This document shows positions 12,111 through 22,982 of a stretch of DNA of 64,000 bases, piece after piece; within the stretch, counting starts at the first letter, position 1; each line of letters opens with the position of its first letter. The notes beneath the pieces are model-generated. The model was not told where the DNA came from. It was given only the letters and a program-made list of their open reading frames with translations, and did not search any database. The stretch covers positions 107,165,587 to 107,229,586 of the forward strand of contig CM043966.1 of NCBI GenBank assembly GCA_014529385.2, in the 5' to 3' direction. Source of the DNA: Adiantum capillus-veneris. Its lineage: Eukaryota; Streptophyta; Polypodiopsida; Polypodiales; Pteridaceae. Both the position numbers and the translations under genes were made by a program.

Positions 12111-13240
12111 ATGTGTGTGTGTACAAAAAGCCCCATTGGGTGTTACAAGTTGGTGTAAAGAAGTAGGTTCAATCTTTAGGCAATGAGGATATATAAGGCA
12201 GATTTCCTCAAGGAAAGCCTTATTGTTGATGCTTAGTATGTCATCCCTGTATTTGTACGTATGTTTGAATAGTGAAAGATTACTACTCCTACATTCCATG
12301 GGTTTGAGAAACCATTTGTATTCGAAGAAGGCCATGTATATATTACACATAAGTGGAGAACAGGAGAATGCCATGGGGATGCCCAGGCATTGGTTAAAAC
12401 AATGTCCTCCAGAGAGGATAGTACAGTTATCAAGCAACCATGAAATGTAAAGACAAAGCTTCTCTTCATTGAAGTGTAAGGAGTGTACGGAGTACCTCTT
12501 TTTTAACCACCTCGGTTTTTTGGAAAGTGATATGTAGAAAAGACCCTTCTTTCTTGCATTGGAGAAAACCATATTAATAGCCTTGGCTAGAACATTCTTA
12601 AGGCCGAGATCCCCATCAAGGGGAATGTTTTCATAACATTGTGTGATAGCTGGTGAAAAAATATGGAAGATTTTTTTAGGAGGTTAAGAGAGACCTCAGT
12701 AGAGCTTTTGGTTATCCAGAAGGGGTTGTAATGCATTTGTAGAAAGTTGTGGTAGATTTTTTGTTTAGAGGCACAGATAAGCTCAAACTCAGCTAATACT
12801 AGGTCAAGGCATAGAGTGATATCCTTGGTGATATCAGTAAAGATACCATTAGAAGCGTCGGATATCCATCTGAATTTGTGTTTATGTATCTTATAGGTGG
12901 GAAAAAGTACTGGTACTTTAGTGTCCTGTAGAATATAGCCTAAATTCTCCAAGTGACTTGAGATGCTATTGGTGACTATTTGCAAGGAAGAATTAATTCT
13001 GATAAATTCTATCCTAGAAACCTGATCGTGGGTAGCATTCCAAGCAAGGTTTTTGCAGATAAGAGTGGGAAAATTAGAGCTTTTAACCGACTATGAACCA
13101 ATTATTAGATATTTTTTTGAAATCAAGAGCAAGTTGTGGTGTTAACCAGGAGTTATCAGTGGATAACCATTTTCTAGAAATTTGTGAAATTTTATGAAAG
13201 AAGCATTCCTTCACAATTCTTGCATTAGGAGAAATTTGGA
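12111..13240 (-). pseudogene. Penelope-like element reverse transcriptase relic
   Basis: The minus strand encodes, in order, a segment with 'PTYKIHKHKFRWISDASN' (PLE-type K-x-H-K-x-x-x-K-x-R block), 'FWITKSSTEVSLNL', 'CYENIPLDG' (motif A region), 'QCLGIPMAFSCSPLMCN' (motif B) and 'YKYRDDILSINN' (motif C), then 'IYPHCLKIEPTSL'. This order and wording fit Penelope-like RTs, not LTR or LINE RTs. The copy is broken. The frame shifts in a T run near 12,655-12,663, the residue where motif A normally has its catalytic Asp reads Ala (12,648-12,650), and the 3' end is lost in microsatellite-rich DNA near 12,111. Further upstream similarity runs to about 13,240. I saw no GIY-YIG nuclease. Identification as a PLE is fairly sure; the subgroup is not determined. 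Confidence 0.8.
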
Positions 13241-13542
13241 CTCACTTTTGGATCTTTCAGTTCTAAAGAGAGAGTGGCGCTCGACCAATGAGGAAGAGGC
13301 TAACGTTACATTGAGAATTGACATTTTGGAGCCAAGCTCTTTGCACAATTTCATGCTTTCAAAGCATAAATGCCATAAGTCGTACTAACTCTATACTGAC
13401 GAATTTCAGAACTTTCATTGAAAACTCTATCTAGTATCTATGTTCCCGCCCAAATATGAATTTGAGTAGCTCTACTTCCCTCTCAAAACTTTCTTTCCTT
13501 TTTCATATTTGCGCTAACTTTTCTTGTATTCTAGTGCATACC

Positions 13543-14730
13543 ATGACTACTTCTCGAAGGCCTAGCACTACCATTGACCCTGTTAGCATTTTTAACACTT
13601 ATACTATAGATGATCAAGCATGGATACCATCGCAAATAAATATCGAAAGTTGGGTACTACTGCAAACTAGGAGGAGGAAGAGGAGGCAACGCAATGATTT
13701 CGTGGAGGCTTTCAAGGGACAAGTTAAAGAGTTTAAAGTGTGTGCACAAAGCAAGCGGATGAAAAAGGTCCTCATACAACATGCTTTCCTGCATACAGAC
13801 TTAAGGTTGCAAACATCTCCTCCAAGTATTCCATGGTATCAACCCAACTGTAAGTTATTTTGAGCATCTCACTTAGTGCATGATTTTATTCGAAGGTTAA
13901 GTGGTGGATATCATCTTTGGTATGTTTCAGATATTTATCCATCAAATAGGACGGATTGGCAACCAATTGAGAACATAGTTGGGAGTTTTGATGCTTTCCA
14001 TGCATTTATTGATGAGCAAATGTACCGAGGAAGACAACACAAGGAACTTGCAGATAATGGAATGATATGTCATATTTGGAACCGAGAACTTCCTTTGGTT
14101 GGGGTCGTGTAGCTCCTTTGTCACTTCCATCCTTTGATAGCAAGGATTGGTCTTTGCCAGCTTCGCAAACTAGTGAAAGCTTTAGGAATAGGTTGTTTCG
14201 GGAATTACAAAAGTCCCATATTCAATTGCCACAAAAAATAGTTCAACTCGCACTATTTATGCCTCTTGAAGTGTTTGTAGATTTCTTCTTCGACGGGCAA
14301 ATAAAAACTACCGCAACAATGTTCATTTGCAAGTCTGAGAGCTGTTTGGACTTTTTAGATGATAATTGGGATAGGAAACAGTCACAGGGCAAAATCTGTA
14401 TTTTGCAAAAGAAGTCCATAATTTGCAAGTTTATTATACGCTCTCAAAATCATAGTGTCGTTTTACTATTTTAGATATCATCTTCTTAGTGGGCAGCTTA
14501 TTCCACTCAACCAAGATACAGAGTCTAGCCTCGAGAACAAACCTTTATCAATGGAGCTCTACTTTCGAGACAACCTACTTACTGTGATGGAGACAATGTC
14601 AAGCACAATTCTTGCACAGCTCAGGGTAGATCTTACATGCGAAGAACTTTCACTTTTGCCGAAAATGTATGCATTCAGTCTCAACAATAGAAAGGTGCTT
14701 ACCAAATGGATGAATTTTGATTGTCTTTAA
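13543..14730 (+). pseudogene. Decayed multi-exon gene, unknown function
   Basis: An ATG at 13,543 (an in-frame ATG also exists at 13,456) opens a basic N-terminal region (residues RRRKRRQRN). A GTAAGT donor at 13,850 and a TTTCAG acceptor ending at 13,930 define an 81-bp phase-1 intron; joining them keeps the frame and removes a stop. The next exon reads through 'YPSNRTDWQPIENIVGSF' to about 14,090, where a one-base shift is needed to continue into the frame ending at 14,474. A possible further acceptor ends at 14,474 ('tttactattttag'), before an open frame to 14,730 with 'LLSGQLIPLNQDTESS'. I recognise no family. It faces the Ulp1-like relic at 15.2-15.95 kb, so both may belong to one DNA transposon, but this is only inferred. 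Confidence 0.5.
13850..13930 (+). other. Predicted intron (81 bp)
   Basis: Donor GTAAGT and acceptor TTTCAG. It splits a codon after its first base and removes the in-frame stop that follows 'WYQPNCKLF'. Size and consensus are typical for a plant intron. Confidence 0.6.
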
Positions 14731-14747
14731 TACATTGAGACTAGAAT

Positions 14748-15222
14748 CTAACTCTTTCTTCTTCTTAGATTCCAAGACGCAAGGAGAAAACAACATTGTG
14801 CAAGGAGTCTCTCAAATACACTTCACTTGATTGCTTCCACCGGAAGCTAGGTCACATACATTGTGCACGCCATGAGCTTTGATGCCATGCAAACCATGAT
14901 GTACTCTTCAAAATGACTAATACAGAGACATTTGTGCCGCTCAAACAATGTTTTAAAAATGTACACTTTTTATTGTCTCAAAACTTTACAAATTGTGTTG
15001 TTTCTGTCAAGATGTATACAAAGAGAGGTAGTTATTGCTCCCTTCCCCTGCTATTGCTCCTTTGTCCTCTCCCTCGGTTGCTGCCACTGGTCCCCTGCCC
15101 TCTTCCCCGATTGCTGCTTCTTCTTCCTCAGGGGATGCTGGTCTCAAGCATCCTTTCGTGTCGTTCGAAATCATGGGCCTCTTTCATGGCTCCCATGCAT
15201 CTTGCACTTGTGAAGCTTCCCT
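14748..15222. other. Gap between two convergent relics
   Basis: Several overlapping open frames of 69-112 codons occur at 14,913-15,251 (+), but they are composed mostly of Pro, Leu and Ser, disagree in frame and match no family I know. I do not call a gene. Confidence 0.4.
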
Positions 15223-15950
15223 CTATTTTTGCTCTTGCCGCTGATGTGTAGCCCATTCCTCCACTTTTACGACGTCCGCATAATATTGATTGATTGCTTC
15301 TTGCATATTTCGAACCTCCTCTTGAGTTTGATGGTAGCGTTGCGTCATTTCGTCAATGCGAGACTGTTTGAACTCCTCAGCTCTCGCCCCTTCCTCTCTT
15401 GTACGTCTGTTTACCGAGATTATAATATGCTGGATGGCCATTACAATAAAATGTCGCACATCGTTGGGAGTGTAGTTATGTAATTGAAGTCCCTGTAGAA
15501 GCGTGATAATAAGAAAGTAAGTAAACACGTTGCTTCTTTTAATACAAACGTTGCAGCAAACAAACAATGAAACAACACGATTACTTACGTTTGGTACATT
15601 TAAAATTTGACTGAGGAGCAGCAAGGCATTCAAACAAGTTCGCCAGCCACAGCTATAGTCATCAACCTGTGTGGGTACGGTGACCCGTTCGTGTTGGATG
15701 GTAGTCCCTAGATCATGTTCTAACAAGACATGCTCTACATATCATACAAATTTTTTCGCGGCACTACATACTTAACCACTTGAGTCATTAACACATTACA
15801 AAGAGATACTACTTCCAAATGTATCCAGATGTGCCTTACTACACGACCGTGAAACAACCTGCTTTGCCCGAAGTTTGCGTAGTAGACAATCTTATCTTCA
15901 AGGTCAAATAACAACATATTGCAATGATCACTACACCAAAACCATCAAAG
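15223..15950 (-). pseudogene. Ulp1/C48-like cysteine protease relic (transposon type)
   Basis: On the minus strand 'DHCNMLLFDLEDKIVYYAN' and, after a break, 'VPTQVDDYSCGWRTCLNALL' match the catalytic core of Ulp1-type (C48) peptidases. The Gln and the Cys of the oxyanion/nucleophile pair are present. The His is followed by Cys where Trp is usual, and the position of the catalytic Asp reads Asn. A 96-bp intron (15,493-15,588; GTAAGT...CTACAG, phase 0) joins 'SQILNVPN' to 'GLQLHNYTPNDVRHF', after which comes a Glu/Gln-rich helical C-terminus. Such domains occur as captured or accessory proteases in plant CACTA, Mutator-like and other DNA transposons. A further upstream piece, 'RVFWSLHTMN' near 16,005-16,035, may be an earlier exon. 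A stop near 15,735 breaks the frame. Confidence 0.7.
15493..15588 (-). other. Predicted intron in the Ulp1-like relic (96 bp)
   Basis: Minus-strand donor GTAAGT at 15,588 and acceptor CTACAG at 15,493, phase 0. Translated without splicing, the segment reads as hydrophobic non-domain residues. Confidence 0.65.
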
Positions 15951-16268
15951 ATGAGGAGAAAGATCATAAATCCAACATGGTTTTTACAAGGCAATGAAAC
16001 TCACGATTCATTGTATGCAGTGACCAAAAAACGCGCTAGATCAAAATTGACTCTGCTAAACCAGCCTAACAAAGCCAAAAAGGAAACTCCGTTGTTCTGC
16101 AACATAGGCGAGATCAGTGGATCTATTACGTATTTTGTTCTGAACATCAGCGGGCAGAAGCGAGATAGTGTGCCTAACATGAATCAATTGCAGAGATTAG
16201 ACTTTAGATATTTCAGCAGGCTGTCACTGCCACAAAGACACGAGTCAATTCCAAGCAATTGGGGCACC

Positions 16269-16735
16269 TATAGAATTCCATAAGCCACTGACTCGTTTGG
16301 TATTGACCCATGTCTTAGCGGTAGTGAGCCATCTAATGAACCAAGCGTGACTTATAAAGAAAAGCTTGAGACGTAACACATAACAATGTTGACGATGGCC
16401 GCAAAGACATGGGTCAATACCGAGTGAGTGATATAACTATCCAATTCCATAAGCCAGTGACTCGCTTGGTATTGACCCATGTCTTAGCGGTAGTGATCCA
16501 TCTAATGAACCAAGCATCACTTATAAAGAAAATCTTGAGACGTAACACATATCAACGTTGACGACTACCGCTAAGACATGGGTCAATACCGAGCGAGTGG
16601 TATAACTATCCAATTCCATAAGCCACTCACTCGCTTGGTATTGACCCATGTCTTAGCAGAAGTGAGCCATTTAATGAACCAAGTGGGAATTATAAAGAGC
16701 TTGAGAAGTACCACATAGCAATGTTGACGACCGCA
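16269..16735. repeat. 169-bp tandem repeats with internal inverted repeat
   Basis: 'aattccataagcca' begins at 16,274, 16,443 and 16,612, giving an exact 169-bp period over about 2.7 copies. In the first two units 'ggtattgacccatgtcttag' near the left is answered by its inverse near the right ('gacatgggtcaatacc' at about 16,406 and 16,575). The arms are about 35 nt with a loop of about 90 nt and could fold into a long hairpin. The third copy loses its right arm. This could be a tandemly amplified fold-back element (MITE) or the terminal region of a DNA transposon. Confidence 0.85.
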
Positions 16736-16839
16736 TCCGTTGCGTTGGAGTTGGAGAAATTGTGCATGCACAGGAAGTCTTGTTGATCGAGGTTGAAAAT
16801 GCAGGCCTCCTATGACCTTCCAGGGAGCAGTGGGGCATG

Positions 16840-18170
16840 TTGGCACAAAGTATTTTGGGCCAAGTGTCCAATCTATCTTTCTGTCTTATGCTGTTACGAA
16901 CCTCCTTGTAGGGTTCAATTTGGCACATGTTGTCACATGGGCTACAACATGGTCTAGGAACTCAAGGAGTTTGGTTTAGCCAGTGTGGAGCAAGATAATG
17001 AGGGTCCCTCTCACTCTTGTCAGCGGAGTGTTTTGCAGTTCCTCCATACACAAGTACATCTTGTACTTGATGGATGTCGCTTTTTTGGCCATCCTTATTC
17101 TTAATGATGTGTCGCGACGAAGTCCCTACGTGTGGTCACACCGTATCAGGAATAGTTTCAGTGGCCAGAAATTGTCGGGTACTCAGTACAGATTTGTTGC
17201 AATGACAAGTGCTGTGAAACCACCTTAACGGAGGGTCGTTTCTACATATAGCCAAGTATGGTAAGTTACTCAGAATGTCTCATGGTTGGTACCTAGGTGT
17301 GGCTGACCTTTCACAATCTGTTATGGTCCAACTCTTGTTGAAAGGCTTTCACTTACGTACCGTGGAAAGTCTCGTCATGGAATTGTGGTTTAGATAAATT
17401 TGTGTTAAATGCATGCACATTAGGTGTTATGGGCCCTAGTGTTTAACATTGATTTATTTGGAGCGGCATGCCAATTCATGGACTTTATTCTCTCTGCAAC
17501 TTTTTGCAATGCATGTGCAATCTCTCTTGCAGATTTATTATGAGTTTACACCCTGCTATACAAGGCACTGGCTCAGGATGGGTGTCTATGGTTGGATGGT
17601 CTAAACTCCAGGAGCTTACTCCAGTCCACCCGCTTTCAACCTAGTTGGTTGTCTTCACTCCATGTAAAATATATGGTTGGATACTCAATGATTGAGTCCT
17701 AGTTTATCGACAGTCAGGGAAGACTGTCTGTAAGTGGTTGGGGAACAACACCTCACTCTTATTGCTGCTATTCATCTCGTGTTGGATGGGCGCTTACAAA
17801 TATTTCTTTTGCTAAAGGATCTGCTAAGAGCATACGTTAGCAAAATGCATTTCTGAATAGATGATTTTCTCCCTATTCTAGAATTTGCTTAAGTACGGTT
17901 TTCAACTTTGAACACCTGTTGTGGTGGGGTTGGAGATTGTTTCAATAGTTTCATACATCAAGGACTTACCAGGTGTGCTGACAAAGTATGTTGGCAAGTA
18001 ACCTTCATTAGGGATGAACATGTAGTTCTTTGTGTTCCAAACTATTCAGAATTCTAACAAGAGGACACTCCCTATCTATGAACTTTTCAAGATACTCACG
18101 CGAGTAGGAAATATGGCTCACAACTGCATGGAAAGTTACGCCAAGGTTTCCTTGCATTATTCCAGTACAA
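16840..18170 (+). mobile_element. Copy of a non-coding LTR-element interior
   Basis: Aligns in reverse orientation with about 30,250-31,320, inside the non-coding LTR element. Shared landmarks are 'aagtattttgggcc.agtgtccaat' with small changes, 'gcacatgttgtcacatggg', 'acaacatggtcta', 'cacaagtacatcttgtactt', 'aagtccct' and 'gggccctagtgttta' (inverse at about 30,630). It has no usable open frame. It directly precedes the gypsy pol fragment at 18.17 kb. Either both derive from one element, or the pol piece was joined to it later. Confidence 0.6.
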
Positions 18171-19250
18171 GGTCAAGGTGATGGGCATAGAGTGCCTGAT
18201 AGACTTTTTTGTGATGAAGGCAGAGGATAATGCTTATCCAATTATTTTGGGTAGGCCATGGCTTTTGCGATAGGAGCAAAGCAAGATTGCGAGAGCAAAG
18301 TGTTCACTTTGCCTGACAAAGACAAAGGTAGACAAATTGTGCTTGATTTGAAGACCAAAGAGAGCAATTTTCATCCTATGGAAATTAAAGATGAGGGCAA
18401 CACGACGAGCTATGAGTACGAGACAAACACGGGCTATGATGAAGGCTATACTAGCACAGAGGAAGAGGAGAGTGAGGATGACATGTTGAAGATAGACGCA
18501 GACTTATTCAGGGTCACCGTAGACGACTCCCCACCTAAAGAAGAAGGTATGCAGCCTCAAGCTCATGGTTTAAGCATAGAGGAGGTCAAGCATGATAAGC
18601 GAAGATTTAACCAAGGGTGAAAAGGAAGGCTATGTTCAATTGTATGAGTCCTATCCAAACCTATTCGCGATGGAGTACAAGCATTTGCGAGGTGCAAAAG
18701 AGGTGGAGCACAAGATTGTTCTTAAGGATCAAGGACATAAGCCTAGAACACAGAAGCTGAGAAGATTAGGGGAAATCCAAAAGGAGGCCCTTTGGCAAGA
18801 TATCAATAAGCTACTGGATGCAGGCATCATATTTCCTGTGGAAGAGTCAGAGTGGGTCTCGCAAGTGGTCATAACCCCTAAGAAGAATGGAAAATGGAGA
18901 GTGTGTATCGACTACAAGCCATTGAATTCTGCGACCAAGAGGAATCACTATCCCTTACCATTTCAAGGTGAAATCCTAAACCAGGTGGCGGGGCATGAGA
19001 GATACTCAATTATGGATGGCTTTTCAAGGTACTTTCAGATAGGGATTGCGCTTGAAGACCACATTCATATCTCCATGGGGTTGTTTCGCTTACCGCCACA
19101 GGATGCCATTCGGCTTAGTAAATGCATATGCCACCTTCCAAGGTTGGATGAACAGGGTATTTGGTCCATACCTGGGCCGTTTTATTAGGGTCTTCATGGA
19201 TGATATCGGTTGCTACAGTTCAAGGTTGGAGCACCTATCGAAGCTCTAGT
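18171..19250 (+). pseudogene. Ty3/gypsy pol relic: protease C-terminus and RT
   Basis: The segment starts with the end of a retropepsin ('DNAYPIILGRPWLL' just before 18,270). An acidic linker follows, then RT: 'VVITPKKNGKWRVCIDYKPL', 'NHYPLPF', '[13 protein letters not shown]', the '[13 protein letters not shown]' block and the catalytic 'VFMDD' box, which retains both Asp residues. At least two frameshifts are needed (near 18,600 and 19,070). In family terms it copies genomic RNA into DNA in cytoplasmic particles; this copy cannot make an intact enzyme. The N-terminal protease half and gag are not recognisable upstream. Confidence 0.85.
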
Positions 19251-19328
19251 TATGCTTTCAAAGGCTTGATGAAGAAGGAGGTCAGTTGAATCCCAAGAAG
19301 TGCAGCTCAAGCGCAGCTGTTAGGTCAT

Positions 19329-20426
19329 GTGGTGTCGCAAAACGGTATAGAGTCTGATCTCAAGAAGGTGAAGGCATTGGTGTTGATGGAGCCGCCATCA
19401 GATGCTCAAGGTTTGGCTTCATTTGTTCATAAGCTGAATTATTTATCATGTTTCTTTTGGATGCTATCGCAATATGTGCATCCTCTTCAAAAGAGGGCTC
19501 AACAAGTGCATGGTTATGAATGGGATGAGGAAGCTCAGGAGGCCTTTGATAGAGTTAAGGATATTTTGTGTCAGTTGCCAGCGATGTGTCCTCCCAATCA
19601 AGAGGATGACTTCTATGTGTCTATGACAGTGGGCACAGTTGCTATTGGAGCGGTTCTACTACAAAAAGTGGGGAGAAGCTACAAGCCGATATACTTCGAG
19701 AGCAGGGTGATTAGCCCAGGAGAGGCTACCTACACCGAAGTAGAGCAATGGGTGATGGCTCCGGTCTTCGCTTGCAGGAAGTTCAAGGTGCATTTGATTG
19801 TGCGTAAGTTTTTTGTGTTGACGGCTAACAATCTATTGCCAGAGGTAGTTCTACATTTGAAGCCAGGAAGGAGGATTATGAAGTGGGTGTTGGAGCTACA
19901 AGAGTTCGACTTCGCATTCAAGGTAGATCACACGAGTCGGTCTCACCTGGCAGACATTCTTGTCAGCAAGGCCATCGATTTGCCGGCCTATCCAAGGGTG
20001 GTGCGAGATGAAGCTAAGGAAGAACCCGACTTGGAGGATGCTTTCACAACGTGGTTCGATGGAGCATATCGAAGGGTAGTGTAGAAGGCAAAGGGAGGTG
20101 TGGTGATACACGACCCACACTGCAAAGTTATATTTTCGAAGGCGTATGATCTAGAGGATGTCCACACCAATAATGAGGCGGAGTATCTCACTCTGCATTT
20201 GGGTCTTAAGTAGTGCATAGAGTTTGGCATTTCAAGGTTGATAGTGAAGGGAGATGCGTTGCTAGTCATCAAGCAACTACTAGGCCAATGGCAGGTAAAG
20301 CGCGATTCTTTGAAGCATTGGTTATTTTCCATCAAGAAGATGTTGCAGTCTTTTGAAGAAGTCCAATTCAAGCATGTGAGAAGAGAGCAGAACCAAGAGG
20401 CGGATCAGTTAGCTAGCAGCAAAGTA
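19329..20426 (+). pseudogene. Tat-type gypsy relic: RNase H plus archaeal-type RNase H
   Basis: A Ty3-type connection/RNase H domain ('AQEAFDRVKDILCQLPA', 'YKPIYFESRVISPGE', 'KWVLELQEFDFAF') has lost its acidic residues, as is usual in the Tat group. A second RNase H follows: 'TTWFDGAYRR', 'NNEAEYLTLHLG', 'RLIVKGDALLVIKQLLG' and 'REQNQEADQLAS' provide the D-E-D-D set. A duplicated RNase H before integrase defines Tat-like gypsy elements of plants. Two in-frame TAG stops (near 20,082 and 20,211) interrupt it. Confidence 0.85.
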
Positions 20427-20429
20427 TAG

Positions 20430-21240
20430 GTGCATGTTACAGGTCTATATGTGGCCCCAGCCACTTATGCAAGTAGGGAGACTCTAAAGGAGATTGAAGG
20501 TTTTTTGAGTACAGGGAAATGTTCAAAAGGTTTGTCTAAGATGCAAAAGAGGAGAGTGGTGCAAAAGGCTCGTAAATTCACACTGGTAGGTGAGGATCTC
20601 ATGAACTATGGGCGTGATGGAGTGCTTAGAAGGGTGCTATACAAAGAGGAGATAGGAATGGTGCTGGAGAAATGCCATGAAGAGAGCGTGGTCTAGTCGA
20701 GAGTGCTAATGGTCAAATCATCAAGATGTTAACGAAGTACGTGTATAAGCAAGAAGCTGAGTGGGAAGAAAATTTAGAAAAGTGTCTGTGGGCGTATAGA
20801 ACGTCCTATAAAGTGGCTACAAACTTTACTCCATTCAAGCTAGTTTATGGCAAGGAGGCTGTGTTGCCAGTCCATGCACAGCTAGGTGCTTTGAAGGGTA
20901 TGTGGCATGTCAATACCACTCAACAAGGGGTTCTAGAGGATTGGATAGCCAGTTTAGAGGCTTTGCACATGGACAGAGAGGCAACGGCAGACTACTATGT
21001 GAAGCAGAGAGAGAAATGGGTTGCCAAGTTCATTCAGAATCTGCCGGACAAGAAGATAGAGGAAGGAGACCTGGTCATGAAGTACGAAAGCTACCTGGAT
21101 TTCACAGTTTAGAAGAAGTTCAAGAAGAAGTGGATGGGTCCATATAAAGTGAAGAAGGCCTTTCCAAATGGGACCTATCAGAGCTGGTAAGAGCAAATGG
21201 TAAATGGTGTGCGACTCAAACTGTATTTCGAGAGGGATCT
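20430..21240 (+). pseudogene. Gypsy integrase relic with internal deletion
   Basis: The N-terminal part of the integrase leader ('EEIGMVLEKCHEES') is joined near 20,695 directly to 'VESANGQIIKMLTKY', which is the block holding the catalytic Glu. The HHCC zinc finger and both catalytic Asp residues are therefore missing. After the junction the usual 'CLWAYRTSYKVATNFTPFKL' and 'GKEAVLPV' motifs and the C-terminal 'KKWMGPYKVKKAFPNGTY' follow, with a stop near 21,110 and more nearby. This copy cannot encode an active integrase. The clean junction suggests one deletion. Confidence 0.85.
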
Positions 21241-21439
21241 AGTGCTTGAAGTGCAACAAATTATAGTCCAGGGGGATGGGCAACCCACCTAAAGCATGCA
21301 GTGTGCGAGAGAAAGGAGATACAGCTTTGCACATAGTTTGTACATACAGTTATGGTTTTGTGAGTGCTTTTAATCGTCAGTTTGGTGTGCCAATTTCAAA
21401 GTTTTGTACATATGCTTTTGGTCGAACATAAATGTTTGA

Positions 21440-21455
21440 CGAGGGGGCTGGGCAA
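21440..21455 (+). promoter_or_regulatory. Probable polypurine tract
   Basis: 'gacgagggggctgggcaa' ends immediately before a TG start at 21,456. It lies about 200 bp after the last pol similarity, where plus-strand DNA synthesis would be primed. Confidence 0.55.
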
Positions 21456-22664
21456 TGATGGTGCACCTAAAGTTGTTCGAAGCTAGAAGGTGGTTTGTGC
21501 CAGGCGAAGGCAGTAGTGGAGTGCAGTGCAGAAGGCTAGATAGGCGCCAAGGCCCTAGGCAGCCAAAGGGTAGTGGGAGTGTATGCTTAAAGCGGCTTTT
21601 TAGGCCAAAAGTGCTACAGGATGGTCCAGATGGGATGGCAGATGAAGGTAACCGAAATGCCAAGTCAGTGCTCTAAAGTATAGTGTTCAGTGTGCTCTAG
21701 AAGCCGGTCCAGACGGCTCATCAAACGGAGCCCCGAGTGCAAGATACGGAAGTTTAAAGTTAGAGTGTGTAGCAGATCCCCGACGGACATGGCAGCTGGG
21801 GACAGGTGGCCGAGGCTGATGTTAGTATATACATGTGTAGTGCTCGAGTTGTGGAGCATGCCAGTCTTCTCAGATCGTGAATCAGAGCTCTGGATAGCAA
21901 GTTATGGCCATCAGAAGATTTCCCGGGGGTCGGGTCTGAGCCCACTTGGCCGCATTGGAGGACGTGCCATCTGGCATCTTTTGGGCCTCGCCAAAGTTCC
22001 CGGTGATAGGGTGCATTATGTGGAGCTAGCACAAATCGACGGTTCATCAAACGGACACTCGGTCAGCTAGATGCCGCAGGACGAAGTCGGAAGGTAATGC
22101 CAAGAAGAAAGTGGCAGATGTTTTTCTCATTTTTTTGCGGCCTCGAATAGCGCATTTGAAAGGATCTGAAGGCGGTAAGTTTTTTACGGTCCGGGACCAG
22201 TGCGGCAAAGACTTGGCACAGTTTGGCGGATCGAGCTTCCGGCCCATGGGCAGGATATGAGGACCAGAAGAAGAAGGCCCAAAAAATAGGGGATCTTTCA
22301 ATAGGCCTTGGTGATTTTAAGTGGGCTTGAGGCCACAGAGCCACAGGCAGCCACGTGGCGGACTATCGTCCCACATGTGGTGTCGGAAGTAAAGTTTGCA
22401 TGCTTTATGGGGTGGGCGGTGAGCCACCATTAGGTACACAAGAGAGGTGTGGAGAGCTTGGAGCTCGTGGCTATGGCGCCGGGTGTTGTTGGCGCTACTT
22501 TGGTCGGAGGTGGCCCTGTAGGGCGTTTCACCGCGGTTTTTGGCGAGCCTGGTGGCGCGCATCCGTGTGGTGGTGGAGACCGGTCTGTTGACATGTGATA
22601 GGGTGGCCACCCGACTAGGGGATGGTCCCGCGGCCCTTGGGGCCCCAAAATTTTGAAGAAGAGA

Positions 22665-22697
22665 GGGAGGGCAATAGCAACATCGCTATTGCCTCCC
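22665..22697. other. Hairpin 1 in LTR
   Basis: Left arm gggagggcaatagc, loop aacatc, right arm gctattgcctccc. The stem is about 13 bp with one bulge. Confidence 0.7.
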
Positions 22698-22982
22698 CCC
22701 CTCATGAAAGAGGAAGGTCCCACAATAGGGAAAGAGAGAGAGAATTCGAAGGCGGCAAGGAGGCCATTACAAAGGCCGTCCGGACAAAGCAAAAAAAGCA
22801 AAAGGGCCTGTCGAGCAGGGGACAAACCAAAGCTAAGGGCAAAAAATAAAGGCTAAGGCTAAAAGGAGCAAAGGAGGAGTCGGATAGAGAGAAAAAGTCA
22901 AATTCAAGCTAATTGAGCAATATAAGGTGAAGCCTAAAGAGGGTAAAAATTGAAAGACAAAAAAATAAAAATGAAAAGGCTA

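Noticed and set aside
12081-12985. Telomerase-like or LINE RT for the 12-kb RT relic
   Set aside because: The CYENIPL, GIPMxFSCSPL and YxDD-ILSINN wording and the K-IHK-R-IS block fit Penelope-like RTs better, and there is no LINE endonuclease or TERT-specific block.
16269-16735. CRISPR-like array
   Set aside because: The 169-bp units are contiguous with internal inverted repeats, only about 2.7 copies, no unique spacers, and a plant context.
21690-22070. 126-codon open frame and its neighbours at 21.4-22.8 kb
   Set aside because: Overlapping frames on both strands of a GC-rich probable LTR; no conserved domain.
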